A stretch of 35,312 nucleotides of DNA, from assembly GCA_902584445.1 (NCBI GenBank), contig CACHZY010000017.1, forward strand, positions 1 through 35,312. Reading direction: 5' to 3'. Within the stretch, counting starts at the first letter, position 1. The number at the start of each line of letters is the position of its first letter. This document shows positions 16,627 through 24,405 of this stretch, piece by piece. The position numbers and the translations under genes were made by a program. This stretch comes from an uncultured Bacteroidota bacterium (GTDB lineage Bacteria > Bacteroidota > Bacteroidia > Flavobacteriales > Flavobacteriaceae). The notes under the pieces were generated by a model that was not told the DNA's origin, did no database searches, and saw nothing but the letters and a program-made list of their open reading frames with translations.

Positions 16627-16974
16627 CTAATTTTCTTCTTTTTCAAACCACAACATCACTCTGTTATTATTGAAAAGTGTCAAATTAGTTATACCAAAAT
16701 TATTATTAGGACTATTCATTAAAGGAAGGTTTCCATTAAGGTCTAACTCTATTCCTTGAGTAACAGCCTCAAGCTTAAATCCTTGATTCTGATATTCTTT
16801 AATCAATTTTACAATTGAAGGATTTTTAATATTTTTTTTTATAACCTCCTGACCATCATCAATCCTATAAATAAGTTGTTTTTTGGATTGTTCCAAAACA
16901 TCAATTATTATCCATTCTTGTGAGTAAGAAAATAAAGAGTTAAACGTTATTAATAATAGCAATACATTTTTCAT
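16627..16974 (-). CDS. Small secreted protein of unknown function
   Basis: From ATG at 16974 the protein has 115 residues and begins with a good Sec signal peptide (MKNVLLLLITFNSLFSYSQ). The frame stays open further upstream, but the extra 27 residues are basic and would bury the signal peptide, so the internal start is preferred. The mature part (about 95 residues) has alternating hydrophobic strands (EWIIIDVLE, KQLIYRIDD) and ends in MLWFEKEEN. No catalytic motif or Cys is visible. I do not recognise a family. It lies 202 bp upstream of the YpdA-like gene on the same strand and is probably transcribed alone. Confidence 0.65.
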   Translation of the reverse strand: MKNVLLLLITFNSLFSYSQEWIIIDVLEQSKKQLIYRIDDGQEVIKKNIKNPSIVKLIKEYQNQGFKLEAVTQGIELDLNGNLPLMNSPNNNFGITNLTLFNNNRVMLWFEKEEN

Positions 16975-17358
16975 TATAATTAATTTTTTATTAAAAAATA
17001 GGGGATATTTGAATTGTTTTCTGAACCTTCTAAAAACTAAAGTTATAAGCAACAAAGAATAAAGGACTCAAAAAAAAAATCCGAAATAAATTTTCCTTAA
17101 AATTATAAAAACTTCATTAAAATTAGTTTAACACTTTTACTATAAATTCAATTATGATTAGTTTTAAAGAAAATGAAAAAAATCATTTTGATTTTAAATG
17201 TCAATGATTTTCTATTTTTTTTTGAATATTGAATTCATAACATAATTTAAAATGACATCTACTACTAAATAGCTATTTAATTTTTAATGAAATCCACTTA
17301 CGAAATGACAAAAATTTTTATCTATACTTTACATAAACTTCTATAAAATGAGAAATCA
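16975..17358. other. Gene-free AT-rich stretch
   Basis: About 380 bp between two divergent genes (16974 minus and 17359 plus). It is very AT-rich and has no supported ORF, tRNA or strong hairpin. It must hold both promoters, but no exact TAnnTTTG box was found; TACTTTAC near 17325 is the closest on the plus strand. Confidence 0.5.
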
Positions 17359-19131
17359 ATGAAATTTTATCTAATAAATACTTTTGGAGCCCTGCTAATT
17401 TTAATTTTTCTTGGATGCAAATATCAAAAAGAGGTTCCTCCCAATGTTATTATTATACTTACTGATGATCAAGGATGGGGAGATTTAAGTATTAAAGGAA
17501 ATCTAGATCTCTCAACACCAAATATTGACAAGTTAGGAAGAACTGGAGTTCAATTTGATCGTTTTTTTGTAAGTCCTGTTTGCTCTCCGACAAGGGCAGA
17601 ATTATTAACTGGTCGTTATCATGTTAGAGGAGGAGTGTATAGCACGAGCACAGGAGGTGAAAGACTTGACATTGACGAACAAACTATTGCTCAGGTTTTT
17701 AAAAAGGCTGGCTATAGCACAGCAGCATACGGTAAATGGCACAACGGTATGCAAGCCCCTTACCATCCAAACAGCAGGGGATTTGACGACTACTATGGCT
17801 TTTGTTCAGGACATTGGGGAAATTATTATAATCCTGTGTTAGAACACAATGGTAATTTAGTTAAAGGAGAAGGTTTTATAATTGATGACCTTACAAATCA
17901 TGGAATTGATTTCATTAAAAAAAATAAAGCCAATCCGTTTTTCCTATACTTACCACTTAATACTCCGCACAGTCCAATGCAAGTTCCTGATGTTTTTTGG
18001 GAAAAGTTTAAAGATAAAACATTAAGTCAAATGGGAAGTAATGGACCCTTCAAAACACAACATCAAATTGACCACACTAGGGCTGCGCTTGCTATGTGTG
18101 AAAATATTGACTGGAATGTAGGCCGGATTTTAGAACAAGTCGAAAGAGAAGGTTTATCTAAAAATACAATCGTAATTTACCTATCTGACAATGGCCCTAA
18201 TGGTAAACGTTGGAATGATGAGATGAAAGGTATAAAAGGAACTACTGACGAGGGTGGTGTTAGATCCCCTTTAATTATGAATTGGAAAGGGAAAATTCCA
18301 CAAGGTAAGATCATCAAAAAAATTACCAGCGTGATTGATCTATTACCTACCCTAAAAGATTTAGCTGGGATTAAAGTAAAATCCAAAAAACCTCTTGATG
18401 GAATTAGTCTAAAGCCATTGATATTAAATAAAACTGTAAACTGGGAAGATCGTATAATATATAACTATTGGAAAGGTCGGTTTAGCGTCAGAAGTCAAAA
18501 TTATCGACTGGACAAGGATAATAAATTATTCGACATGTTGAATGATCCAAATCAAACTACAGATATCAGTGAAAAACAAACAGAGGTTTTGGAAAAGCTT
18601 CTTCAAGCAAAAAAACAATGGAAAAAAGAGGTTTTAGTTGAACTGCCAAAAAAAGATATAAGGCCTTTTTTTATTGGTCATCAGAGTGTTCAGACTACTC
18701 AAATTCCAGCTAGAGATGGGAAAGCTCACGGCGCTATTATACGCTCAAATAGACACCCCAACTGTACATATTTCACCAATTGGATTAATATAGAGGATAA
18801 AATAACTTGGGAAGTAGAGGTAGCTAAGGCGGGAAGCTTTGAAGTAATAATTTACTATACATGTATGAGAGATGCAATTGGCTCTGAATTTGAAATCAGC
18901 TTTGGAAGTGATAGTATTTTAGGTAAAATATCAGAAGAACACAACCCTAACGAATATGGAGCTTCAGAAGATCGTAGTCTAAGAACAGAATCATATGTGA
19001 AAGATTTTAAACCATTAAATATTGGTGTAATTAATCTCGAAAAAGGACCAGGAACTTTGAGCTTAAAGGCCATTAAAAAAAATGGGGAGTCACTTATGGA
19101 TTTCCGACTGATGCTATTTAAACGTATCTAA
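17359..19131 (+). CDS. Lipoprotein sulfatase with C-terminal CBM-like domain (sulfatase 2)
   Basis: This 590-residue type I sulfatase has lipobox FLGC (Cys20), metal ligands TDDQGWGD (35-42), the maturation motif CSPTR (Cys75 to Arg79), GKWHNG with Lys126 and His128, TPHSP near 208, and SDNGPNG near 275. The catalytic part ends near residue 440. The last 130-150 residues form an extra domain with beta-sandwich character (ITWEVEVAKAGSFEVIIYYT, LSLKAIKKNGESLMDFRLM), similar to carbohydrate-binding-like modules at the ends of some sulfatases and fucosidases. This would make it longer than the 450-500 residues usual for the family and could anchor it to polymeric substrate. It stands alone on the plus strand between oppositely oriented genes. 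Confidence 0.93.
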   Translation: MKFYLINTFGALLILIFLGCKYQKEVPPNVIIILTDDQGWGDLSIKGNLDLSTPNIDKLGRTGVQFDRFFVSPVCSPTRAELLTGRYHVRGGVYSTSTGGERLDIDEQTIAQVFKKAGYSTAAYGKWHNGMQAPYHPNSRGFDDYYGFCSGHWGNYYNPVLEHNGNLVKGEGFIIDDLTNHGIDFIKKNKANPFFLYLPLNTPHSPMQVPDVFWEKFKDKTLSQMGSNGPFKTQHQIDHTRAALAMCENIDWNVGRILEQVEREGLSKNTIVIYLSDNGPNGKRWNDEMKGIKGTTDEGGVRSPLIMNWKGKIPQGKIIKKITSVIDLLPTLKDLAGIKVKSKKPLDGISLKPLILNKTVNWEDRIIYNYWKGRFSVRSQNYRLDKDNKLFDMLNDPNQTTDISEKQTEVLEKLLQAKKQWKKEVLVELPKKDIRPFFIGHQSVQTTQIPARDGKAHGAIIRSNRHPNCTYFTNWINIEDKITWEVEVAKAGSFEVIIYYTCMRDAIGSEFEISFGSDSILGKISEEHNPNEYGASEDRSLRTESYVKDFKPLNIGVINLEKGPGTLSLKAIKKNGESLMDFRLMLFKRI

Positions 19132-19234
19132 CACATCCAAAAATTGATTTTTATTTTTAAATCATTTATTCTGTAATAGAGCCAAGTTTTTGATATTGAA
19201 ACTAAAATTATTACGAGACTAAATTGTTAAGTAA

Positions 19235-19402
19235 ATTGAAAATAAAACGCTTCAGCTAGTTATTCCTGATGGGAGGAAAATAAAACTAGATTTAGAAAAC
19301 TTTAATGTACGTAAAATAAAACCGTTAAAAATAAACGGTAAAAAGATCCCAATAGATTCTTTTTATAGGATTCCATCGGGAAAATGGGAGGCAGTTTTCT
19401 GA
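19235..19402 (+). pseudogene. Orphan C-terminal fragment of an unidentified protein
   Basis: After an in-frame TAA at 19232-19234, a start-less frame runs to TGA at 19400-19402. Its roughly 55 residues read like coding sequence (LVIPDGRKIKLDLENF, KIKPLKINGKKIP, FYRIPSGKWEAVF), with alternating hydrophobic and charged residues typical of a final beta-sandwich. No ATG and no upstream continuation is seen. It looks like the tail of a lost carbohydrate-active or other secreted enzyme; I cannot name the family. The fragment stops one base before the convergent sulfatase 3 stop codon. Confidence 0.5.
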
Positions 19403-19403
19403 C

Positions 19404-20942
19404 CTATTTTAGTTCTAGTTTCTCAATTTTCCCATAATCATCTCCTCTAACAGCCTCAAAAGCCGTTAACATCTCCTGAAGTTTGTCGGGCTTTAGAGCT
19501 GCGAGATTATTTTGCTGTTCAATATCTTCAGTAAGGTTATAAAGTTGAAAATTGGAATCATTACCCAATTCAATTTGAACTTTATCATTCACTGCGGGGC
19601 CTTCATAAGGGGGAATCATTACCCAATCTCCTCTTTTAAAGGCAGTTCTGGAGGTAGCTTCAATTACCATTTCATCTCTACCCTCATCTGATTGACCCAA
19701 AAGTAATTCTAGTAAAGGAAGGCTATCAGCAGTCCTAACTTCACTACCCACTAATTGAGCCAAAGATGACAAAAGATCCAATTGACTGACCATAGAATCT
19801 GAAACTCCAGGTTTTATTTTTCCTTTCCAATAAGTGAAAAATGGTACCCGGGTACCTGCTTCAAAAAGACTATATTTACCTCCTCGTAAGGCTCCCGAGG
19901 GCAGGTGATCACCATTTTTTACATCTGAATCATCATAATAACCGTCATTTAGAACTGGTCCATTATCACTAGAAAAAATAATAAGGGTATTGTCTATAAT
20001 ACCCTCAGCTTCCAAGGTCTTTTTCAATTCCCCCAAACACCAATCAGCCTCTACAATAGCGTCTCCCCTGGGTCCCAACTCTGAAAGCCCCTCAAATCTA
20101 GGGTGAGGGGTTCTAGGTACGTGAGGTTGCTGCATAGGATAATATAAAAAGAATGGCTTTCCCTTATGGGATTTAATATATTTTTGGATCCCATTCAAAA
20201 AATGATCTGCCATATCAATATCACTCCACTTAGCTGCTTCTCCTCCTTTCATAAAGCCAATTCTAGGGATTCCATTTACAATACTACTGTTATGACCATG
20301 ATGCCAATTCATAGTCAATAGTTCAGGATTTTCAAGCCCTGTCGGCTCTCCCTCGAAATTCTTTTGATAATTTACTTCGATAGGATCGTTAGGGTCTAAT
20401 CCCACTACTTTTCCATCTTCTATATATACAGTGGGCACCCTGTCTTGCGTTGCCGCTAAAATATAAGAATAGTCAAAGCCAACCTGATTTGGCCCAGGGC
20501 TCACCAACTGATTCCAATTGACATTTCCATTGCCCAAGCCTAAATGCCATTTACCTATTATGGCCGTTTGATAGCCTTCTTGTTTAAGCATTTTCGGAAG
20601 AGTCATCTGGTCTGTACCAATAATCAATGGGGCAGTACCTGCAAGAATTTTAGCTCTCTTTTCCCGCCAAGGATAAACTCCTGTTAACAGGGCGTATCTA
20701 CTTGGAGTACATGTCGCAGAAGTAGCATACCCGTTATTGAATCGCATTCCAGCCATGGCCATCGCGTCCATATTAGGTGTTTGTAGCTTTGAAGCTCCGT
20801 TGTAACTCACATCCCCATATCCCAAATCGTCCATATAGATAATAATGATATTGGGTTTTGTTGGCGTTTCCTTTTTGTTACAGGATATAAAACATAATGC
20901 AAAAAATAAAAATAAGCCAGTAAATTCAAACTTTAATATCAT
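19404..20942 (-). CDS. Lipoprotein sulfatase (sulfatase 3)
   Basis: This 512-residue type I sulfatase has a lipoprotein signal (CFISC, Cys21), metal ligands MDDLGYGD (37-44), the maturation motif CTPSR (Cys78 to Arg82), GKWHLG with Lys131 and His133, and SSDNGP near 325. Stretches such as AGTAPLII, GFDYSY and ELGPRGDAIVEADW belong to a well-populated group of marine and gut Bacteroidota sulfatases whose members act on exo-type sulfate esters; I do not assign a numbered subfamily. It is full length. It is divergently arranged with sulfatase 4 across a 74-bp gap, so the two share a promoter region and may be induced together. Confidence 0.94.
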   Translation of the reverse strand: MILKFEFTGLFLFFALCFISCNKKETPTKPNIIIIYMDDLGYGDVSYNGASKLQTPNMDAMAMAGMRFNNGYATSATCTPSRYALLTGVYPWREKRAKILAGTAPLIIGTDQMTLPKMLKQEGYQTAIIGKWHLGLGNGNVNWNQLVSPGPNQVGFDYSYILAATQDRVPTVYIEDGKVVGLDPNDPIEVNYQKNFEGEPTGLENPELLTMNWHHGHNSSIVNGIPRIGFMKGGEAAKWSDIDMADHFLNGIQKYIKSHKGKPFFLYYPMQQPHVPRTPHPRFEGLSELGPRGDAIVEADWCLGELKKTLEAEGIIDNTLIIFSSDNGPVLNDGYYDDSDVKNGDHLPSGALRGGKYSLFEAGTRVPFFTYWKGKIKPGVSDSMVSQLDLLSSLAQLVGSEVRTADSLPLLELLLGQSDEGRDEMVIEATSRTAFKRGDWVMIPPYEGPAVNDKVQIELGNDSNFQLYNLTEDIEQQNNLAALKPDKLQEMLTAFEAVRGDDYGKIEKLELK

Positions 20943-21016
20943 ATTGGTTCAATTATTTAGTTGTGACCCCAAATTAATGATTTATAACTATTTTAGAGAA
21001 GTTTATTTTTCAAAAC

Positions 21017-22447
21017 ATGAAAAAAAATAGTATAAAAATTAAATTTATCTCAACATCTATACTCTTTTTTGTCATGCTATTGAGCTGTGAAAATCAACCC
21101 CAAAAAGTATCTAATAAAAAATTACCTAATTTAATTGTAATCATGACAGATGATTTGGGTTATAGCGACGTAGGGTTTAATGGCAGTGAGGAAATACCTA
21201 CCCCCAACATTGACCGTATTGCCCAAAAGGGTGTTAAGTTTACTAATGGCTATACGCCATATCCCGTCTGTAGTCCAAGCCGTGCAGGTTTTATCACTGG
21301 CAGATATCAGCAGCGTTTTGGCTATGAAAGAAACGCCCAATACCGCCCCAATGACCCAAATATGGGTTTACCACAAACGGAAAAAACTATTCCTGAAGTA
21401 ATAGGCCAAGTGGGTTATACTTCAGGAATAATTGGTAAATGGCATTTGGGGGCACATATTTCAAATCATCCACTTAACAGGGGATTCAATTTTTTTTATG
21501 GGCATTTGGGTGGAGGACACCGTTATTTTCCTGAGGAACTGACTATAAAGGATAGTTATTCCATAAGTGACGAACCTCTTAGTTACAAAACCTGGATCAT
21601 GAGAGATCACAATCCAGAAAAAACAGACAAATATTTAACAGATGAGTTTTCCAATGAGGCGGTAAATTTTGTAATAAAAAACAAACAACGCCCTTTCTTT
21701 TTGTATCTGGCATATAACGCCCCTCATGGACCCCTTCAAGCGACTCAAAAATATCTCAATCGATTTGACCATATAAAAGATAAAAGAAGAAAAACATATG
21801 CCGCGATGGTGAGTGCAGTTGACGACGGAGTTGGAAGAATTCTTGATAAGCTGGAATCTTTAGAGATAGTTGATAACACTATTATTTTCTTTTTTTCAGA
21901 TAATGGAGGGCCTGAATCAAAAAATGGGTCTAATAATGGACCACTAAGAGAGGGTAAGTCGTCTATTTACGAGGGAGGCAACCGAGTCCCATTTGCAATG
22001 CAATGGACAGGCGAAATTTCACAAATGGTTTATGATTATCCCATTTCGAGTTTAGACATATTACCCACCATTGCTGAATTGACAAATGCCCCTATAGAAG
22101 CAAAGAATCCGTTAGATGGTGTGAATATAATTCCCTTTCTTAAAGGATTAAAACGGGGACGGCCTCATAACACTTTATATGTAAGAAAATTTGACAATGA
22201 CCTTTATTCCATTAGAGATGGTGATATGAAATTAGTGACCAAGGAAAAAAATACCATAAAAGAGCTATATAATCTAGATCAAGACATAGGAGAGGAAAAT
22301 AACCTAGCTGATTTCTTTCCAAAGGAGGTTCAACGTCTAGACTCAATACTTCAAGCTTGGGATTCTCAATTGATCGATCCCATTTTCTTGGGTTTAATTC
22401 ATACAGAGAGGTGGCGAAAAAGGCTAGATCAAAAGCCTCAAAAATAG
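21017..22447 (+). CDS. Lipoprotein sulfatase (sulfatase 4)
   Basis: This 476-residue type I sulfatase has lipobox LLSC (Cys24), metal ligands TDDLGYSD (44-51), the maturation motif CSPSR (Cys85 to Arg89), GKWHLG with Lys141 and His143, NAPHGP near 234, and SDNGGPE near 294. The HPLNRGFNFFYG and GGGHRYFPE stretches are typical of a sulfatase group common in algal-polysaccharide loci. It is full length with a canonical active site. The start ATG at 21017 is preferred because the upstream frame overlaps only intergenic sequence and the signal peptide begins there. It is divergent from sulfatase 3; no terminator is obvious downstream. Confidence 0.94.
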   Translation: MKKNSIKIKFISTSILFFVMLLSCENQPQKVSNKKLPNLIVIMTDDLGYSDVGFNGSEEIPTPNIDRIAQKGVKFTNGYTPYPVCSPSRAGFITGRYQQRFGYERNAQYRPNDPNMGLPQTEKTIPEVIGQVGYTSGIIGKWHLGAHISNHPLNRGFNFFYGHLGGGHRYFPEELTIKDSYSISDEPLSYKTWIMRDHNPEKTDKYLTDEFSNEAVNFVIKNKQRPFFLYLAYNAPHGPLQATQKYLNRFDHIKDKRRKTYAAMVSAVDDGVGRILDKLESLEIVDNTIIFFFSDNGGPESKNGSNNGPLREGKSSIYEGGNRVPFAMQWTGEISQMVYDYPISSLDILPTIAELTNAPIEAKNPLDGVNIIPFLKGLKRGRPHNTLYVRKFDNDLYSIRDGDMKLVTKEKNTIKELYNLDQDIGEENNLADFFPKEVQRLDSILQAWDSQLIDPIFLGLIHTERWRKRLDQKPQK

Positions 22448-22474
22448 ATGAAAGCCTACTTTAGAATTTTTTAA

Positions 22475-22482
22475 TACATTTG
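22475..22482 (+). promoter_or_regulatory. Putative -7 promoter box of the ArsC-like gene
   Basis: TACATTTG matches TAnnTTTG exactly and lies 56 bp before the ATG at 22539. No TTTG partner is seen at the expected -33 distance. Confidence 0.45.
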
Positions 22483-22538
22483 ATTACGAAATAGTTAAAA
22501 CATTTAAATTAAATCTTTTTCCCGTTAAGGGAACCATC

Positions 22539-23144
22539 ATGGGTATTAACGTTATTGATATAATCGACAAGCTTGATCATAGTTCAATTCTTGACTATAG
22601 GAAAGATTTATTAAAACCTCTTAAAGATTATTTTATATTCAAAGTAAAACAAAAGGTTGAAGCCAACTTCAACTTTATATGTACACATAATTCACGTAGA
22701 AGTCAACTCGCTCAGGTATGGGCTAAGATAATATCTGATTACTATGGTTTTAATATCAATAGTTTTTCAGGTGGAACTGAAGTAACTAATTGTAATCCAA
22801 GAACAATCGCATCTTTTGAAAGAATGGGATTTAAGGTTGAAAATCCTGGGGGGGAAAATCCACATTACGAATTAACCTACCATGAGAAAAAAAGACCCAT
22901 AATAGTTTACTCAAAAACTTTTGATGATGCGTCAAATCCAAAAAATAATTTTGCAGCGGTAATGACCTGTACGAATGCGGACGAAAATTGCCCAATTATT
23001 TCGGGGGCTGAAAAAAGAATATCACTTCCATTTGAAGACCCTAAGATATACGACAATTCTAATCAGGAATCAGAAAAATATGATGAAAGATCCATACAAA
23101 TTGCTACGGAAATGAAATATGTTTTTAATGTTAGATTTCGTTAA
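22539..23144 (+). CDS. ArsC-like (thioredoxin-coupled arsenate reductase / low-molecular-weight phosphatase fold) protein
   Basis: The 201-residue protein has the P-loop CTHNSRRS (CX5R: Cys48 to Arg54) of the low-molecular-weight tyrosine phosphatase fold. Two further cysteines, Cys144 and Cys151, occur in VMTCTNADENCPI with a spacing of seven. This is the spacing of the Cys82/Cys89 redox pair in thioredoxin-linked arsenate reductases such as the pI258 enzyme. The acid loop FEDP (Asp167) follows. The three-cysteine layout favours arsenate reductase over protein phosphatase. About 45 extra N-terminal residues precede the fold (typical length about 130-140). No ArsR, ArsB or Acr3 gene lies nearby, so a housekeeping role or another substrate is possible. 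The last four bases overlap the convergent gene. Confidence 0.8.
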   Translation: MGINVIDIIDKLDHSSILDYRKDLLKPLKDYFIFKVKQKVEANFNFICTHNSRRSQLAQVWAKIISDYYGFNINSFSGGTEVTNCNPRTIASFERMGFKVENPGGENPHYELTYHEKKRPIIVYSKTFDDASNPKNNFAAVMTCTNADENCPIISGAEKRISLPFEDPKIYDNSNQESEKYDERSIQIATEMKYVFNVRFR

Positions 23145-23593
23145 TTATTTATAAGCTCTCTGACTTCGGACGATCCATAATACATTCCACCAATTAATTT
23201 CACTACCTCATCGGTTAGTTTTGAGGCGTTAATATTTTGAGGTAAATTGAATATAGAACCATCCATAGATTCTAAGTAGTTTTTTTTTTGGTTTAGATAT
23301 ATTGCAGTATGTAACCGATTTCTAATCACATAATCTAGATGCATGTCAGTATCTTGATAATTTTTCTGAAATTCTTGAAAGTTTTTTATTGTGGTATGGA
23401 GGATTCTTATATTTCTACCAAAGTTTAAATCTGACCTTTGCCTTAAAGCGTCATAAAAGTTTACATCTTCTTCAATTGCACTTAAAGAATTAATTTTCAT
23501 AATTTGATTTTCTTGAGCACATGAATTAACACAAATAAAAACTAGGCAATAAATGAAAACTTTGGTCTTAAAATCCATCTTTATATAAAGCAT
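23141..23593 (-). CDS. Small lipoprotein of unknown function, coupled to DUF1080 gene
   Basis: From ATG at 23593 the protein has 150 residues. A hydrophobic signal (KVFIYCLVFICVNSC) ends in a likely lipobox Cys followed by AQE. The mature part is helical and polar, with no recognised motif. The start is supported by the TAATG junction: its ATG shares one base with the TAA of the DUF1080 gene (23595-23593). A second ATG at 23578 (residue 6) is also possible and would give a tighter signal peptide. A longer frame from TTG at 23611 is rejected. Its 3' end overlaps the convergent ArsC-like gene by four bases. I do not recognise a family. Confidence 0.65.
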   Translation of the reverse strand: MLYIKMDFKTKVFIYCLVFICVNSCAQENQIMKINSLSAIEEDVNFYDALRQRSDLNFGRNIRILHTTIKNFQEFQKNYQDTDMHLDYVIRNRLHTAIYLNQKKNYLESMDGSIFNLPQNINASKLTDEVVKLIGGMYYGSSEVRELINN

Positions 23594-24348
23594 TATAAAT
23601 TTCTTACCCAAATATTCCTGAAGGAGACTGGGTTACCATGATCTTGGATATAAATATTTTTCTTAAGACTCTTTCCAGGCATATAACCTGAAATCTCATC
23701 CCTTCCTAATTTTGGATAACCCCTGAATTCAGTAGTCCCTAAAATTTGTACATTATTTAATACCAGAATACCATTATGAAAAACAGTAAAAGTCCCTGAC
23801 TTTATTTGATTGCCATCTAAATCATACTTTGGCTCCATAAAAATTATATCATATTCTTGCCATGTCCCAGGGGGTCTACTGGCATTTACTAATGGAACGT
23901 ATTGCTTATACAATGAAGCTGCTTGACCATTAGAATAAGTTGGATTTTCAAAGCTATCGAGGATCTGAATTTCAAATCGTCTTTGAAAAGTCACACCACT
24001 ATTACCTCTTCCCTGACCTTGCCCTTTTATTTCTTTAGGAGTTTTCCATTCAATATGAAACTGAACTGATCCGAATTCCTCCTTAGTTTGAATACCACCA
24101 TCTGGTTTTACAGTCATTGAACCATCTGAATTTATTGTCCACCCAGCAGGGCCGCCTGTGGGAGCGTTTGTCCACTTAGATAAACTCGTTCCATCAAACA
24201 ATATAATGGCATCACTTGGAGGTATTCCCTTTGCTCCAGGAACAACAACTTTTGGTATTGGCTCCCAAACTTCAGTTAATTTTGGATCCATTTTTTTTTG
24301 AGCTATTAGCAGACCAGAACTAAATAATAAAAGAAAGTATTTAAACAT
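23593..24348 (-). CDS. DUF1080 secreted protein (3-keto-disaccharide hydrolase family)
   Basis: The 251-residue protein has a short signal peptide (MFKYFLLLFSSGLLIAQ). One DUF1080 domain (about 45-250) follows, a concanavalin-like beta-sandwich: IILFDGTSLSKW, then GSVQFHIEWKTP, GNSGVTFQRRFEIQILDSF, and ISFRNIWV-like ending (VSFRNIWVRNL). Members of this family act on 3-keto-glycosides (hydrolysis or lyase cleavage). The protein should act in the periplasm. A terminator at 24355-24389 separates it from the MFS gene, so it starts its own transcription or receives read-through. The next gene is coupled by TAATG. The usual partner, a Gfo/Idh-type 3-dehydrogenase, is not in the window. Confidence 0.88.
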   Translation of the reverse strand: MFKYFLLLFSSGLLIAQKKMDPKLTEVWEPIPKVVVPGAKGIPPSDAIILFDGTSLSKWTNAPTGGPAGWTINSDGSMTVKPDGGIQTKEEFGSVQFHIEWKTPKEIKGQGQGRGNSGVTFQRRFEIQILDSFENPTYSNGQAASLYKQYVPLVNASRPPGTWQEYDIIFMEPKYDLDGNQIKSGTFTVFHNGILVLNNVQILGTTEFRGYPKLGRDEISGYMPGKSLKKNIYIQDHGNPVSFRNIWVRNL

Positions 24349-24354
24349 TATTCA

Positions 24355-24389
24355 ATAAAAAAATGGGAAAGTAACTGACTTTCCCATTT
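24355..24389 (-). terminator. Rho-independent terminator after the MFS transporter gene
   Basis: On the minus strand AAATGGGAAAG (24389-24379) pairs perfectly with CTTTCCCATTT (24371-24361) around a seven-base loop, followed by a T-tract (A-run 24357-24361). The stem of 11 bp is the longest in this part of the window. Confidence 0.88.
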
Positions 24390-24405
24390 AAACATAATTT
24401 ATAAT

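Noticed and set aside
16975-17055. 27 extra N-terminal codons of the small secreted protein
   Set aside because: The extension is basic and would place the signal peptide internally; ATG at 16974 gives a normal signal peptide.
20845-21030. 61-codon plus ORF overlapping the start of sulfatase 3
   Set aside because: It is antisense to a clear lipoprotein signal and overlaps the start of sulfatase 4; no independent support.
23594-23611. Longer N-terminus for the small lipoprotein (TTG at 23611)
   Set aside because: It uses TTG, overlaps the DUF1080 gene by 19 bp and pushes the signal peptide inward; the TAATG start at 23593 fits better.
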